Translations under genes and position numbers: made by a program
In this document: positions 30,874-39,628 of the stretch, piece by piece
How positions within the stretch are numbered: the stretch's first letter is position 1
Layout: each line of letters starts with the position of its first letter
Notes under the pieces: generated by a model
Database searches by the model: none
The model's input: the letters and a program-made list of their open reading frames with translations, nothing else
Told to the model about the DNA's origin: nothing
NCBI GenBank assembly: GCA_017434085.1
Contig: JAFRFY010000080.1
Location: 1-42,884 of the forward strand
DNA length: 42,884 nt
Reading direction: 5' to 3'
DNA from: Clostridia bacterium
Lineage (GTDB): Bacteria > Bacillota > Clostridia > Christensenellales > Aristaeellaceae

Positions 30874-32925
30874 TTATCCGACCGTCAATATCGCGGCGCT
30901 GAACATCGGCGCGGCGTAGCGCAGCACGCCTTGCCGCACCACACCGGCGGGGGCGTCGTTCGCCTCATAGCCCTGCGCGGTGCTGACGAAGCGCACCACG
31001 ATCTCCGTGTCGTCCGGGACGCCCAGGTCCCGAAGCGGCAGGTCGAGCTGCATGGGGCGCTCGGTGTTGTTGCAGGTCACGGCGACGGCGCCATCGGCGT
31101 CGAACCGCCCGTAGGCGATGTAGCCGTACCCCGCGCACAAGGGCTTCACGCTGCCGCGCCTGAGCACCGGCAGCGCCTTTCGGACGCGCGCCAGCGCCCG
31201 GAAGAAGACGATCATCTCCCGATCCTCGCGTCCCCAGGGATAGGTCCGGCGGTTGTCGGGGTCCGTCCAGCCGGCGAGCCCGGCCTCGTCGCCGTAGTAG
31301 ATCGTCGGCGCGCCGGGCCAGGTCATCTGGATCACCGCCGCCTCCCGGAATATCTCGGGGCGAACGCCCTCGGACGCCGCCTCCCGCCCCACGGTGTGCA
31401 GCCGCCCGATCCGGCCGTTGGTGCGGGTCAAAAAACGGCTGTGGTCGTGATTGCTCAACTCGTCCATGGCGCAGTACACCGAGGGCGTGGGCATGCGGGA
31501 CATGGCCTCGAAGATCGTATGGAAGAACGCCATGCCGTTTTGGTATAAATCCTCCCGTCGGTAGTCCGAGTGCTTCTCCATGCCCGTCAAGAAGAACGAC
31601 AGCGGGTCCATGAAGCCGTCGTAGTTCATCACGGTGTCCCACTCGTCCCCGCCCAGCCATGCCGAGGGGTTGCCGTAGTGCTCCGCGACGATCAGCGCCT
31701 CGGGGTTTACAGCCTTCACGCGGCGGCGAAATTCCCGCCAGAACAGGTGGTTGAACTCCGGCGTCTGGCCCAGGTCGGCGGCCACGTCCAGCCGCCAGCC
31801 GTCGATGCTGTACGGCGGCGCGGCCCACTTTTCCGCCACCCGGAGGATCTCGCCGCACAGCGCGCTGGACTGCTCGTAGTGCAGCTTGGGCAGGGTCTCG
31901 ATGTCCCACCAGCAGTGGAAGCTGTGGTCATCCCGGAAGGCAAAGTAGCCCCGATACGGGCTGTCGGGGTGCCCGAAGGCCCCGTCCGTACCGCCGTAGA
32001 CGCCCTCCCGGTCCATCCAGCGGTGAAAGGAGCCGCAGTGGTTGAACACGCCGTCCAGTATGATCCGCATGCCCCGGCGGTGCAGCTCCCGGCAGAAATC
32101 GGCGAACCAGGCGTCACCGGCGCGCAGGTTGTCCGGGTGGGTGGTGCGGGTGATGTAAAGGGAGGCGTGGGCGTTGTCATGGTCCCCGCAGGCCAGCACG
32201 TCCCCCGAATCGACGGGGATGACGGTCAGGTGCGGGTCCACGTGGTCGTAGTCCTGGGTGTCGTACTTGTGGCCGGAGGGCGACACGAATATGGGGTTGA
32301 AGTAGATCGCCTCCACCCCCAGCGAGTGCAGGTAGTCCAGCTTCTCCAGCACGCCTATAAGGTCGCCGCCGTACTGGCAGCGGTAGTCGTCGGCCTCCGG
32401 CGGCGCGTCCCAGCCGGGGGCGTGGCGTATGGCGTCGCGGGCGTACCAGTATTCCCGGTCGCGCACGTCGTTGGACGGATCGCCGTTTCGGAAACGGTCC
32501 GGCAGTATCTGGTACTGCACCGCCCCCATCGACCACGCCGGCACGTGGAAGCCCGGGATCACCTTAAAGGCCCCCGCCGGGTCCGGGGACGGCGCGCAGT
32601 CCACCCACCGGGCCCCCAGGCGGTCGAAGTATATGAAGCGCCCCTGCCATCTGATCAAAAAGGCGTAGTCCACCGGGGTCTCCGGGCAGTCCAGGGCGGC
32701 CTCGTACCAGTCAAAGCAGGCGTCGCTTACGGTCCTGGCCATGCCGACCTGCGCGGCGGGAAAGCCCGTGAGCAGCGTGACCTCCGCCTCCGCGCCGCGC
32801 TGCAGGCGCAGCCGCAGCACTGTTCTCTCCCCCGCCTCCGGCTCGGCGGGCTGCCGGAACAGCGCCGTGCCGTCGTGAAATACGGACGACAGCAGCGCGT
32901 CCTGTTCGTTATAGGGTTGATTCAT
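30874..32925 (-). CDS. GH13 alpha-amylase family enzyme (neopullulanase/cyclomaltodextrinase type)
   Basis: The 683-residue protein has an N-terminal beta domain (about 1-125) and a GH13 barrel with all four conserved regions: DGVFNHCG, GWRLDVAAD (nucleophile Asp), IVAEHYG (acid/base Glu) and LSNHDHSR (third Asp). QYQILPDRFRNGDPSND and the N-terminal domain point to the neopullulanase/maltogenic amylase group, which cleaves cyclodextrins, pullulan or maltodextrins. No signal peptide is visible, so it is cytoplasmic. GGAGG lies 12 bases before the ATG at 32925, a long spacing. It follows the secreted protein gene by 26 bp and is likely co-transcribed with it. Confidence 0.92.
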   Translation of the reverse strand: MNQPYNEQDALLSSVFHDGTALFRQPAEPEAGERTVLRLRLQRGAEAEVTLLTGFPAAQVGMARTVSDACFDWYEAALDCPETPVDYAFLIRWQGRFIYFDRLGARWVDCAPSPDPAGAFKVIPGFHVPAWSMGAVQYQILPDRFRNGDPSNDVRDREYWYARDAIRHAPGWDAPPEADDYRCQYGGDLIGVLEKLDYLHSLGVEAIYFNPIFVSPSGHKYDTQDYDHVDPHLTVIPVDSGDVLACGDHDNAHASLYITRTTHPDNLRAGDAWFADFCRELHRRGMRIILDGVFNHCGSFHRWMDREGVYGGTDGAFGHPDSPYRGYFAFRDDHSFHCWWDIETLPKLHYEQSSALCGEILRVAEKWAAPPYSIDGWRLDVAADLGQTPEFNHLFWREFRRRVKAVNPEALIVAEHYGNPSAWLGGDEWDTVMNYDGFMDPLSFFLTGMEKHSDYRREDLYQNGMAFFHTIFEAMSRMPTPSVYCAMDELSNHDHSRFLTRTNGRIGRLHTVGREAASEGVRPEIFREAAVIQMTWPGAPTIYYGDEAGLAGWTDPDNRRTYPWGREDREMIVFFRALARVRKALPVLRRGSVKPLCAGYGYIAYGRFDADGAVAVTCNNTERPMQLDLPLRDLGVPDDTEIVVRFVSTAQGYEANDAPAGVVRQGVLRYAAPMFSAAILTVG

Positions 32926-32951
32926 GAATATACCCGACCTCCGTCGTCATG

Positions 32952-34313
32952 TCACGGTACGTACTCGCGGTTGATCTCCGTGATCTTGCCGTCCACGAAG
33001 CACATCCGGGTGCTGTACGGGTCGAAGGAATCGTCCCCGGAGTCCGCGATGGCCGCCGTCACGGCCTCGATGCCGCTGACGGTCACCGGCGCCTTCTCGA
33101 TGTCCCAGCCGTCGGTGAACTTCACGTCCTCGGCAAAGGGCAGGGTCTGCACGCTGCGCTGGGTATAGGTATTGAAATCGTCATACTCCACGACCTTGTA
33201 GCAGTTGTCCTCCTCGAAGGGGCGAAGGACGTAGCCGTCCCCGTCCAGGCCGCCGTTGATGATCTTGCTCCCGTCGTCGCCCTCCTCCAGGCTCGTGATC
33301 TCGACGGTGACGCCCTCGACGTTGAAGGCGTCGCCCACGGCCATCTGCGCCACGTCCACGATGTCGTAGCAGTCCACGGTGTAGATGCCCACGTCGGCGA
33401 TGCCGCCGTCCTTCACATCGGCGCTGTCAAAGCGCACGGGATAGGTGCCGTCGTCGAGGTCCACATCGACGTCCATGGGGGCGATGACCTTCTGGGCAGC
33501 GGCGGTAGCGTCGGGGTCCGCGCCGCGCTCGAACCGCATGCCCTCGGCGGCGTGCTCCTTCGCGTCGTCCCAGATCAGCATGCCGGCGTCGTCGATGGCG
33601 AAGGTGGCCGCGCCGTCTTCGTACTCCGTCGAAAGGACGGTGCGCGCGCCGTTTTCGTCGCAGCCGACGATCTCCTTCGTGCCGGGCTCGCAGCTGTACA
33701 GCAGGTGGCGGTTGTTGTCGAACAGGCAGGCGTAGTGCCACTCGGTCTGGTCAAAGGCGCTGTTGCCCCAGACCACGCTGACGCCGTAGGTGTCGACGCC
33801 GGTGTCGGTGATGTCGATGGCAGCCCGCTCGCACACCCAGCGACCCACGTAGGACTGGGCCTCCTGGTAATCCGCCGCCTCGGCGTCCGAGAGCCTGGCG
33901 AGGCGGTAATCCGCCGCCAGCCCTTCGGAATCGACCCACAGGAGCCTGTCCTCGCCCTCGGCGAAGCGGAACTCCGCGGTCAGGCCCTCGGCAAGCGTCT
34001 CGGATTTCGTGGCGTCGGCGGTCTCGTCGAAGGTCTCGCGGGTGCGCACGCCGTCGGCGCACACCAGGCTGTCTGTCGCGGCGTCGTAGGCGCAGGTCCC
34101 ATACGCCCAGACCTCGCTCTCGTCGCCGCCGTCGCCCTTCACCGCGGAGCAGTGGAAGGCGCCGTTCTCCTCCTCAAACCAGATCTCCACGGCGATACAG
34201 TCGTCCACCCAGGTATCCGAGAACCGGTCGATGACCGCCGCGTCCGCCTCCGCCAGCGCCATACCGCCCAGTACCAACGCCAGCACCATCAGCATACATA
34301 TCAACTTCTTCAT
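32952..34313 (-). CDS. Secreted protein of unknown function with internal duplication
   Basis: The 453-residue protein opens with a classic signal peptide (MKKLICMLMVLALVLGG, cleavage probably after ALA) and has no lipobox or sorting signal. The mature protein is acidic. Two units of about 120 residues look duplicated: one starts DTWVDDCIAVEIWF and continues WAYGTCAYDAATDSLVC, the other starts GRWVCERAAIDIT and continues WHYACLFDNNRHLLYSC. Each shares a W-x-Y-x-C core and a late acidic strand, compatible with lipocalin-like beta barrels. A third domain (about 290-453) is different. GGAGG precedes the start. I do not recognise the family. Confidence 0.8.
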   Translation of the reverse strand: MKKLICMLMVLALVLGGMALAEADAAVIDRFSDTWVDDCIAVEIWFEEENGAFHCSAVKGDGGDESEVWAYGTCAYDAATDSLVCADGVRTRETFDETADATKSETLAEGLTAEFRFAEGEDRLLWVDSEGLAADYRLARLSDAEAADYQEAQSYVGRWVCERAAIDITDTGVDTYGVSVVWGNSAFDQTEWHYACLFDNNRHLLYSCEPGTKEIVGCDENGARTVLSTEYEDGAATFAIDDAGMLIWDDAKEHAAEGMRFERGADPDATAAAQKVIAPMDVDVDLDDGTYPVRFDSADVKDGGIADVGIYTVDCYDIVDVAQMAVGDAFNVEGVTVEITSLEEGDDGSKIINGGLDGDGYVLRPFEEDNCYKVVEYDDFNTYTQRSVQTLPFAEDVKFTDGWDIEKAPVTVSGIEAVTAAIADSGDDSFDPYSTRMCFVDGKITEINREYVP

Positions 34314-34344
34314 GGTTATGACCTCCTTGTTTTGTTTAATAATT

Positions 34345-34480
34345 GGAAATGGGGAATTGGGAATTGGGAATTATAGAATGCCTGTATCTCCAATGTACGT
34401 ACATTTCACCGTAGCCCTTTCAATCAAAAGAAATCCAGAGGATTTCAACCGGAATTCCCAATTCCCCATTCCCAATTCCC
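34345..34480. repeat. Heptamer-flanked inverted-repeat element D
   Basis: Heptamers GGGAATT (with one GGAAATG) at 34345-34372 face four complementary heptamers (A/C)ATTCCC at 34453-34480. The core contains TCAAAAGAAATCC and GGATTTCA, matching the core of element A, plus a minus-strand TATAAT near 34370. It starts about a dozen bases after the exporter stop at 34493 and fills most of the gap to the secreted protein gene, for which it may supply the promoter. Confidence 0.8.
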
Positions 34481-34492
34481 CATTCATCTGTC

Positions 34493-36700
34493 TCAAACGT
34501 CCGTCACCGGCGGCTTCGCATCGTCCAGCCTCTGCCTTGCGACGAGCTCGGCGAAGCGGCCGTTCAGGGTGATGAGCTGGTCGTAGGTGCCCTCCTCGAC
34601 GATCGCGCCGCCGTCCATCACCAGTATGCGGTCGCAGTTGCGAATGGTGGACAGCCGGTGGGCGATCACGACGCGGGTACACTTGAGCGCGTCCAGCGCC
34701 TCGGACACCTGCCGCTGGGTCTTGTTGTCCAGGGCGCTGGTGGCCTCGTCGAATATCAGTATCTTCGGCTTGGGGGCGATAGCCCGGGCGATCATCAGCC
34801 GCTGCTTCTGGCCGCCGGAGATGCCGCCCTGCCCCTCGGAGATGACGGTCTGCATGCCCATGGGCATGTCCCGGATGTCGTCGGCGATGCCCGCGGTCTC
34901 CGCCGCGGCCCAGGCGTCCTCCAGGGTCAGCTGGGGCGCGGAGATGACGATGTTGGAGAATATATCCCCCTGCATCAGCTGCCCGTTCTGCAGCACCACG
35001 CCCATCTGCTTGCGCAGGGACCTGGGGTCTATGCGCTTCAGATTCTTGCCGTCGTAGTAGATCGCGCCCTTCTCCGGCTGCTCAAAGCCCAGCAAAAGCC
35101 TGATCAGCGTGGACTTGCCGCAGCCCGTGCGGCCCACGATGGCGACGTACTCCCCGGGCCTGATCCTCAGCGACAGGTCGTTCAACACATAGGGGGTGTC
35201 CGGCTCGTAGCGGAAGCTGACGTGGTTCATCTCGATGCCGCCGCCCACCCGCGTGATGACCTCCTTGTCGGAGGCGACCTCCGGCTCGGCCTTCAATATG
35301 GGCTCCGCCATCTCCAGCACCGGCGGTATGGAGGCCACCGCGATGGCGATGCTCGCCAGCGCGGAGAAGGCGCCCATCACCCGCCCGTAGGCGGCGCTGA
35401 ACGCGAAGTACTCGTTGGGGGCCACGCCGGAGCTGGCGGCGATATAGTACAGCACGATGTTGCCCACCAGCATGATGCCGGTGTTCAGCACGCCGTTGAG
35501 CTTCAAAAACGGCGGCGGGTTGTACTCCAGCGCGGTGTTCTGCGCGTACACCTTGGCCCAGCGGGCGAAGGCGCGCTTCTCCGCGCCGGAGAGGCGTATC
35601 TTCTGTATGCCGCTGACCATGGCGTAGCTCATGCCGGACTCTGCTGCGTTGAGCTTCATCTTCTGCCGGGAGATGCGGATCTGCGTAAGCGACGTCGCCA
35701 GGCTCAGAAGCACCGTGGCCATGATGATGGCGATGGAGGGCCAAACCAGCTTGGGCGCGAAGCTGAATATCTGGCCGATGTACAGAAGCGACATCAGCGA
35801 GGTCAGCCCGGTGAACATGGTGTTCTCCAGCAGCATGTCGCACAGGGAGCCCACGGAATCCGCGCGGCTGGACAGCTCGCCGGAGGAGAACCGCCTGAAA
35901 AAGCTGACCGGCAGCGACAGTATGCGCATCATCACCGAGGCCTCCACCGCCAGCGCGGTCTTCTGGGAGATGCGCTGGGACAAGAGGTCCTTGGTCACCT
36001 GCAAAAGCTGCGCGGCGAACGCGGAGGCAATCAGGAACACCGCCATGCCCATCAAAAGCGACAGGTTCCTGCTCTTCAACACGGGCCCGGTGATCACCTG
36101 GGACACCTTGGGCTCGATCATGCCCACCAGCACCACCGAGAGCGTGGCCAGCATGATCACCGCGATATCGCTGCTGGTGATGCAGCTTCTCAGGTACAAA
36201 AGCAGGTCGGGGATCCCCAGCTTCTTCATGGGCAGCGGGCGGTAGAAGCACAGCGCCGCGCGGTCCAGCCGCTTCGCGTTTTCCCGCGTGACCCGCACCC
36301 GCTTGCCGGTGTCCGGGTCGGTGAACCGGTAGCCGTGCAGCCTGCCGGGCAGCAGCGCCACCGCCGCGCCGGAGTCCGCCATGAACCCCAGCATGGGCCC
36401 GTAGGCGTCCTTATACCAGCCCTCCGTGAGCTCCACGTCGCGGGTCATCAGCCCCAGCGGCCGCAGGGCGTACTCGAACTGCGCCTCCGTGTCCGTGAGC
36501 TCCTCCGGGATCTCCACGGGCTTGTAACGGTAGTATTTCAGTATCTCGTCCAGCGCGTGCCGGGCCTCCAGGCGCTCGTCGTACAGCCAGGACGCCTCGC
36601 TGCCCCCCAGCACGGACCCGGCCATGCGCAGAAAGGAATCCTCAAAGACCGCCTCGTCGCGCTTCATGCGCTGCCGGATCTGCTCGTCAAACCAACCCAT
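34493..36700 (-). CDS. NHLM bacteriocin-type ABC transporter, permease/ATPase subunit without peptidase
   Basis: The 735-residue protein has a unique N-terminal domain of about 160 residues, a six-segment ABC exporter membrane domain (about 160-460) and an ATPase domain with Walker A GRTGCGKST, signature ISGGQKQR and Walker B ILIFDEATSALD. This domain order is that of the second NHLM (nitrile-hydratase-leader microcin) transporter component, which pairs with a peptidase-containing partner to export leader-peptide natural products. It follows its partner by 21 bp, and GGGAG precedes the start. It is the last gene of the export operon before repeat element D. Confidence 0.9.
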   Translation of the reverse strand: MGWFDEQIRQRMKRDEAVFEDSFLRMAGSVLGGSEASWLYDERLEARHALDEILKYYRYKPVEIPEELTDTEAQFEYALRPLGLMTRDVELTEGWYKDAYGPMLGFMADSGAAVALLPGRLHGYRFTDPDTGKRVRVTRENAKRLDRAALCFYRPLPMKKLGIPDLLLYLRSCITSSDIAVIMLATLSVVLVGMIEPKVSQVITGPVLKSRNLSLLMGMAVFLIASAFAAQLLQVTKDLLSQRISQKTALAVEASVMMRILSLPVSFFRRFSSGELSSRADSVGSLCDMLLENTMFTGLTSLMSLLYIGQIFSFAPKLVWPSIAIIMATVLLSLATSLTQIRISRQKMKLNAAESGMSYAMVSGIQKIRLSGAEKRAFARWAKVYAQNTALEYNPPPFLKLNGVLNTGIMLVGNIVLYYIAASSGVAPNEYFAFSAAYGRVMGAFSALASIAIAVASIPPVLEMAEPILKAEPEVASDKEVITRVGGGIEMNHVSFRYEPDTPYVLNDLSLRIRPGEYVAIVGRTGCGKSTLIRLLLGFEQPEKGAIYYDGKNLKRIDPRSLRKQMGVVLQNGQLMQGDIFSNIVISAPQLTLEDAWAAAETAGIADDIRDMPMGMQTVISEGQGGISGGQKQRLMIARAIAPKPKILIFDEATSALDNKTQRQVSEALDALKCTRVVIAHRLSTIRNCDRILVMDGGAIVEEGTYDQLITLNGRFAELVARQRLDDAKPPVTDV

Positions 36701-36721
36701 TATGTACTCCCTTCGATGGCC

Positions 36722-38908
36722 TCATTCGCTCGTGACCAGCTCCGCGTACTTGCCGCCCTTGGCGTAGAGCGCCTCATGGGTGCCGCGCTCCACCACGACG
36801 CCCTTTTCCAGCACCACGATCTCGTCGCAGTCGCGTATGGTGGACAGCCGGTGGGCGATCACTATGCAGGTGATGCCGCGGTCCTTGATGGCCTTGACCA
36901 CGTCGTACTCGGTCTTGGCGTCCAGCGCGGAGGTGGCCTCGTCCAGTATGATGATGGAGGGGTCCTGCGCCAGCACGCGGGCGATCTCCAGCCGCTGGCG
37001 CTGGCCGCCGGACAGGTCCTTGCCGTTCTCGGTCAGCCGGCCCTGATAGCCGCCGGGGCGGCTCAGTATGTCGTCGTGGATCTGGGCGTCCCGGGCGGCG
37101 AGTATGACCTCGAAGTCCTGTATGGTATCGTCCCACATGCGGATGTTGTTGGCGACGGTATCCTCAAAGAGTATGATATCCTGGTCCACCACAGCCAGGG
37201 AGCCGGTGAACACGGCCCGGGGAATCTCCGCGATGGGCTTGCCGTCGAACAGTATCTCGCCGGACCAGGGCAGATAGAGCCCGGAGATCAGCTTGGACAG
37301 CGTCGATTTGCCGCTGCCGCTCGCGCCCACGATGGCCACCCGGCTGCCGGGCTTGATGCTCATGGAGAAGTCCTGTATCACGGGCTTCCCCAGGCGGGAA
37401 TAGCCGAAGCACAGGTCCCTGATCTCCACCCCGCCCCGGAGCTTGCCGTAGTCCACGTCCTCGCGGATGGGATCGTCCCGCACCATGGGGTCGGCGGGGT
37501 ACTGCATCACGTCCTCCACGCGCTCCATCTGGGTGCGCATCTCCTGGATGGTCTGGCCCGCCTCGATGAGCGTCTCGGCGGGGTTCATGAACGCGCTCAA
37601 AAAGCCCTGGAAGATGGTGATCGAGCCCAGCGTGAACTGATCGTGCATCGCCAGGTACACGCCGATGAACAGCACCATGTAATTCGCCACGCTGCTCACG
37701 AAGGCGGGGATGATGCCGAGCTCCGCGTCCATGCGGGCGTACTTCACGTTCTGGGTGTTGACGGAGGCCTGATAGCCCGACCACCTGCGGAAGAAGCCGT
37801 TCTCCGCGCCGGAGGCCTTGATGGTCTCGGTCATGCTGATGCCCGCCAGCGTGGCGGAGGCCAGCTTGCCCTCGTCGCGCATCTGCACGCGCATCACGTT
37901 GACGCGCTTCTCGGACATGATCCGGGCGACGACCAGGTTGATCAGCACCGAGGCCAAGCCGATGAGCGTCAAAAGCGGGCTGTAGCGCAGCATCAGCACC
38001 AGGTAGAACACGGTCATGACGGTGTTCAGCAGAAGCGGCGCGACGGTCTCCACCAGGGTGCTGGCGATGGTGGCGTTGGTGGACTGCCGCTGGAGGATGT
38101 CGCCCACCATGCGCTGGGAGAAGAATTCCATGGGCAGGCACAGCACCTTCCACATGAAGCCGGTGCTGCCGATGACCGTCAGCTTGCCGTTGATCCTGAG
38201 CGAATACACCGTGCGCGCCCACTCCACCGCCAGCTGCATGACGCACAACAGCGCCATCAGCGCGATGAAGGGGTGAAGCCACTCCGGATTTCTCCCGGTC
38301 AGCAGGCGATCGTAGAATATGCGGGACATCACGGGGTTGATGATGCCGAACAGGTAGCCGATCGCCGTGGTCAGCGCCACGAACACCGCCGCCGCCCCCG
38401 CGCCGCGCAGCCGCCTGCGGGCGAACGCCAGCGTGCTCTTGCGCCTGCCGGAGGGCTGGAAATCCTCCCCGGGCCTGATTGTGATGACGATGCCCGTGAA
38501 GGCGGCGTCGAAGGCCTCCATGTCCACCTGCACCACGCCCCGGGCGGGGTCGTTGAGCACGGCCTTGTTGCCCTTAAACCCGTCCAGCACCACGAAGTGG
38601 TCGAAATCCCAGTGGATGATGCAGGGATAGGTCGCCACCTGCTTAAGGTTCTCCAGCTCCACGCGGAAGCCCTTCATCTCGAAGCCGTAGTGCCGCCCGG
38701 CGAGCATCATGTTTTTGGCGTTGGAGCCGTCCCGGGAGACGCCGCAGTCCAGCCGCACCTGCTCCAGGGGCACCCACTTCTGATAGTAGGCCATCGCCAT
38801 CGCCAGGCACGCCGCGCCGCACTCCAGCGCCTCCATCTGCATGATGACCGGCACCTTCGCCACGCCGTTTTTGACCGGCTGCCTGGTTTTTTTCGTATTC
38901 TCAAGCAA
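36722..38908 (-). CDS. NHLM bacteriocin-type ABC transporter with C39 peptidase domain
   Basis: The 728-residue protein begins with a C39 double-glycine peptidase: Q24 and C30 in MQMEALECGAACL, H104 in DFDHFVVLDG and D120 in NDPARG. A six-segment membrane domain (about 165-450) and an ATPase domain follow, with GASGSGKST, LSGGQRQR and IIILDEATSALD. It should cleave the leader of a precursor peptide while exporting the core. The start is a TTG at 38908, supported by GAGGAGGG seven bases upstream, 13 bp after the small membrane gene stop. Confidence 0.92.
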   Translation of the reverse strand: MLENTKKTRQPVKNGVAKVPVIMQMEALECGAACLAMAMAYYQKWVPLEQVRLDCGVSRDGSNAKNMMLAGRHYGFEMKGFRVELENLKQVATYPCIIHWDFDHFVVLDGFKGNKAVLNDPARGVVQVDMEAFDAAFTGIVITIRPGEDFQPSGRRKSTLAFARRRLRGAGAAAVFVALTTAIGYLFGIINPVMSRIFYDRLLTGRNPEWLHPFIALMALLCVMQLAVEWARTVYSLRINGKLTVIGSTGFMWKVLCLPMEFFSQRMVGDILQRQSTNATIASTLVETVAPLLLNTVMTVFYLVLMLRYSPLLTLIGLASVLINLVVARIMSEKRVNVMRVQMRDEGKLASATLAGISMTETIKASGAENGFFRRWSGYQASVNTQNVKYARMDAELGIIPAFVSSVANYMVLFIGVYLAMHDQFTLGSITIFQGFLSAFMNPAETLIEAGQTIQEMRTQMERVEDVMQYPADPMVRDDPIREDVDYGKLRGGVEIRDLCFGYSRLGKPVIQDFSMSIKPGSRVAIVGASGSGKSTLSKLISGLYLPWSGEILFDGKPIAEIPRAVFTGSLAVVDQDIILFEDTVANNIRMWDDTIQDFEVILAARDAQIHDDILSRPGGYQGRLTENGKDLSGGQRQRLEIARVLAQDPSIIILDEATSALDAKTEYDVVKAIKDRGITCIVIAHRLSTIRDCDEIVVLEKGVVVERGTHEALYAKGGKYAELVTSE

Positions 38909-38921
38909 CTTGACGCCCTCC

Positions 38922-39338
38922 TCAGTTGTTCAGCAGGAAGCTGATGGGCGCGACGGAATCCGTGACGATCTCGGCGTCATACGTGCCGTCCTCCACGTCG
39001 AGGCTGGCGGTGCAGACGGTGTCGCCCGTCTCGTCCTCCCGCACGTACTCTATGGCGACCTCGCGGCCCGCGACGCGCACCGTCATGCCGTCGTCCACCT
39101 CCTCCCCCTTCGAGGGGGGCAGCGTGATCTGCATCACGCCGTTGTCCACCTGCGCCTCCGCCGGGAGCAGGGTCTCCAGCCGCTTTACGCTGGACAGCAC
39201 CAAAAGCCCCGCCAGCAGCGCGATCACCGCGCCCAGCACCATCCAAACGGCGGGGCTGGTGACCCGCATGTAGTCGTGCAGCTGCTCCGGGGAGGAGATG
39301 CGCTCCAGGCTCTTTTGACGAAACAGCGAATTTTGCAT
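38922..39338 (-). CDS. Small NHLM secretion membrane protein (HlyD-like N-terminus, short form)
   Basis: The 138-residue protein starts FRQKSLERISSPEQLHDYMRVTSPAVW, which is the hallmark N-terminus of NHLM secretion (HlyD-like) proteins. A single membrane segment follows at about 38-60, then only about 75 extracellular residues with a small beta-rich domain. Full-length family members have a coiled-coil hairpin and are much longer, so this is a reduced form suited to a single-membrane cell. GAGGAG precedes the ATG at 39338. The same frame remains open upstream to 39554 but contains the promoter-like sequence. Confidence 0.8.
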   Translation of the reverse strand: MQNSLFRQKSLERISSPEQLHDYMRVTSPAVWMVLGAVIALLAGLLVLSSVKRLETLLPAEAQVDNGVMQITLPPSKGEEVDDGMTVRVAGREVAIEYVREDETGDTVCTASLDVEDGTYDAEIVTDSVAPISFLLNN

Positions 39339-39357
39339 CGTATACACTCCTCTGCCG

Positions 39358-39385
39358 AGTATGTCATTCGTGAAAAACATGTCAA
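39358..39385 (-). promoter_or_regulatory. Candidate promoter of the NHLM export operon
   Basis: On the minus strand a perfect TTGACA (39380-39385) and CATACT (39358-39363) are 16 bp apart. The transcript would start only about 13 bases before the ATG at 39338, which is short but leaves the ribosome binding site inside. Confidence 0.5.
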
Positions 39386-39573
39386 ACCGCCCGTCCCCGC
39401 GGGCCGGCAACATAAAAATATTCGGGCACGGCGGCCCGTTTTCCTCTTTATGACGCGCGATTTCACGCTTTTGTTCCAAGTCCTTCCTGATTTGCCCGGC
39501 GCGGGGGCAGTACACGGGCATCGCCCGATATGCTTTTTTCTCCAATCGGAACACGTTTTTTCACAAAATCGAC

Positions 39574-39602
39574 TTGAAAGCCCAGCTTGAATCCGCTATG
39601 AT
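39574..39602 (+). promoter_or_regulatory. Promoter of the metallophosphoesterase gene
   Basis: TTGAAA (39574-39579) and TATGAT (39597-39602) are 17 bp apart, with the predicted start about 20 bases before the ATG at 39629. Confidence 0.7.
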
Positions 39603-39628
39603 GACAGCATATCGAACGGAGGATGAAC

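Noticed and set aside
34658-38944. A 1428-codon open frame on the plus strand
   Set aside because: It is antisense to two clear NHLM transporter genes, has a His/Gly/Arg/Leu-biased composition typical of GC-rich shadows, and shows no domain.
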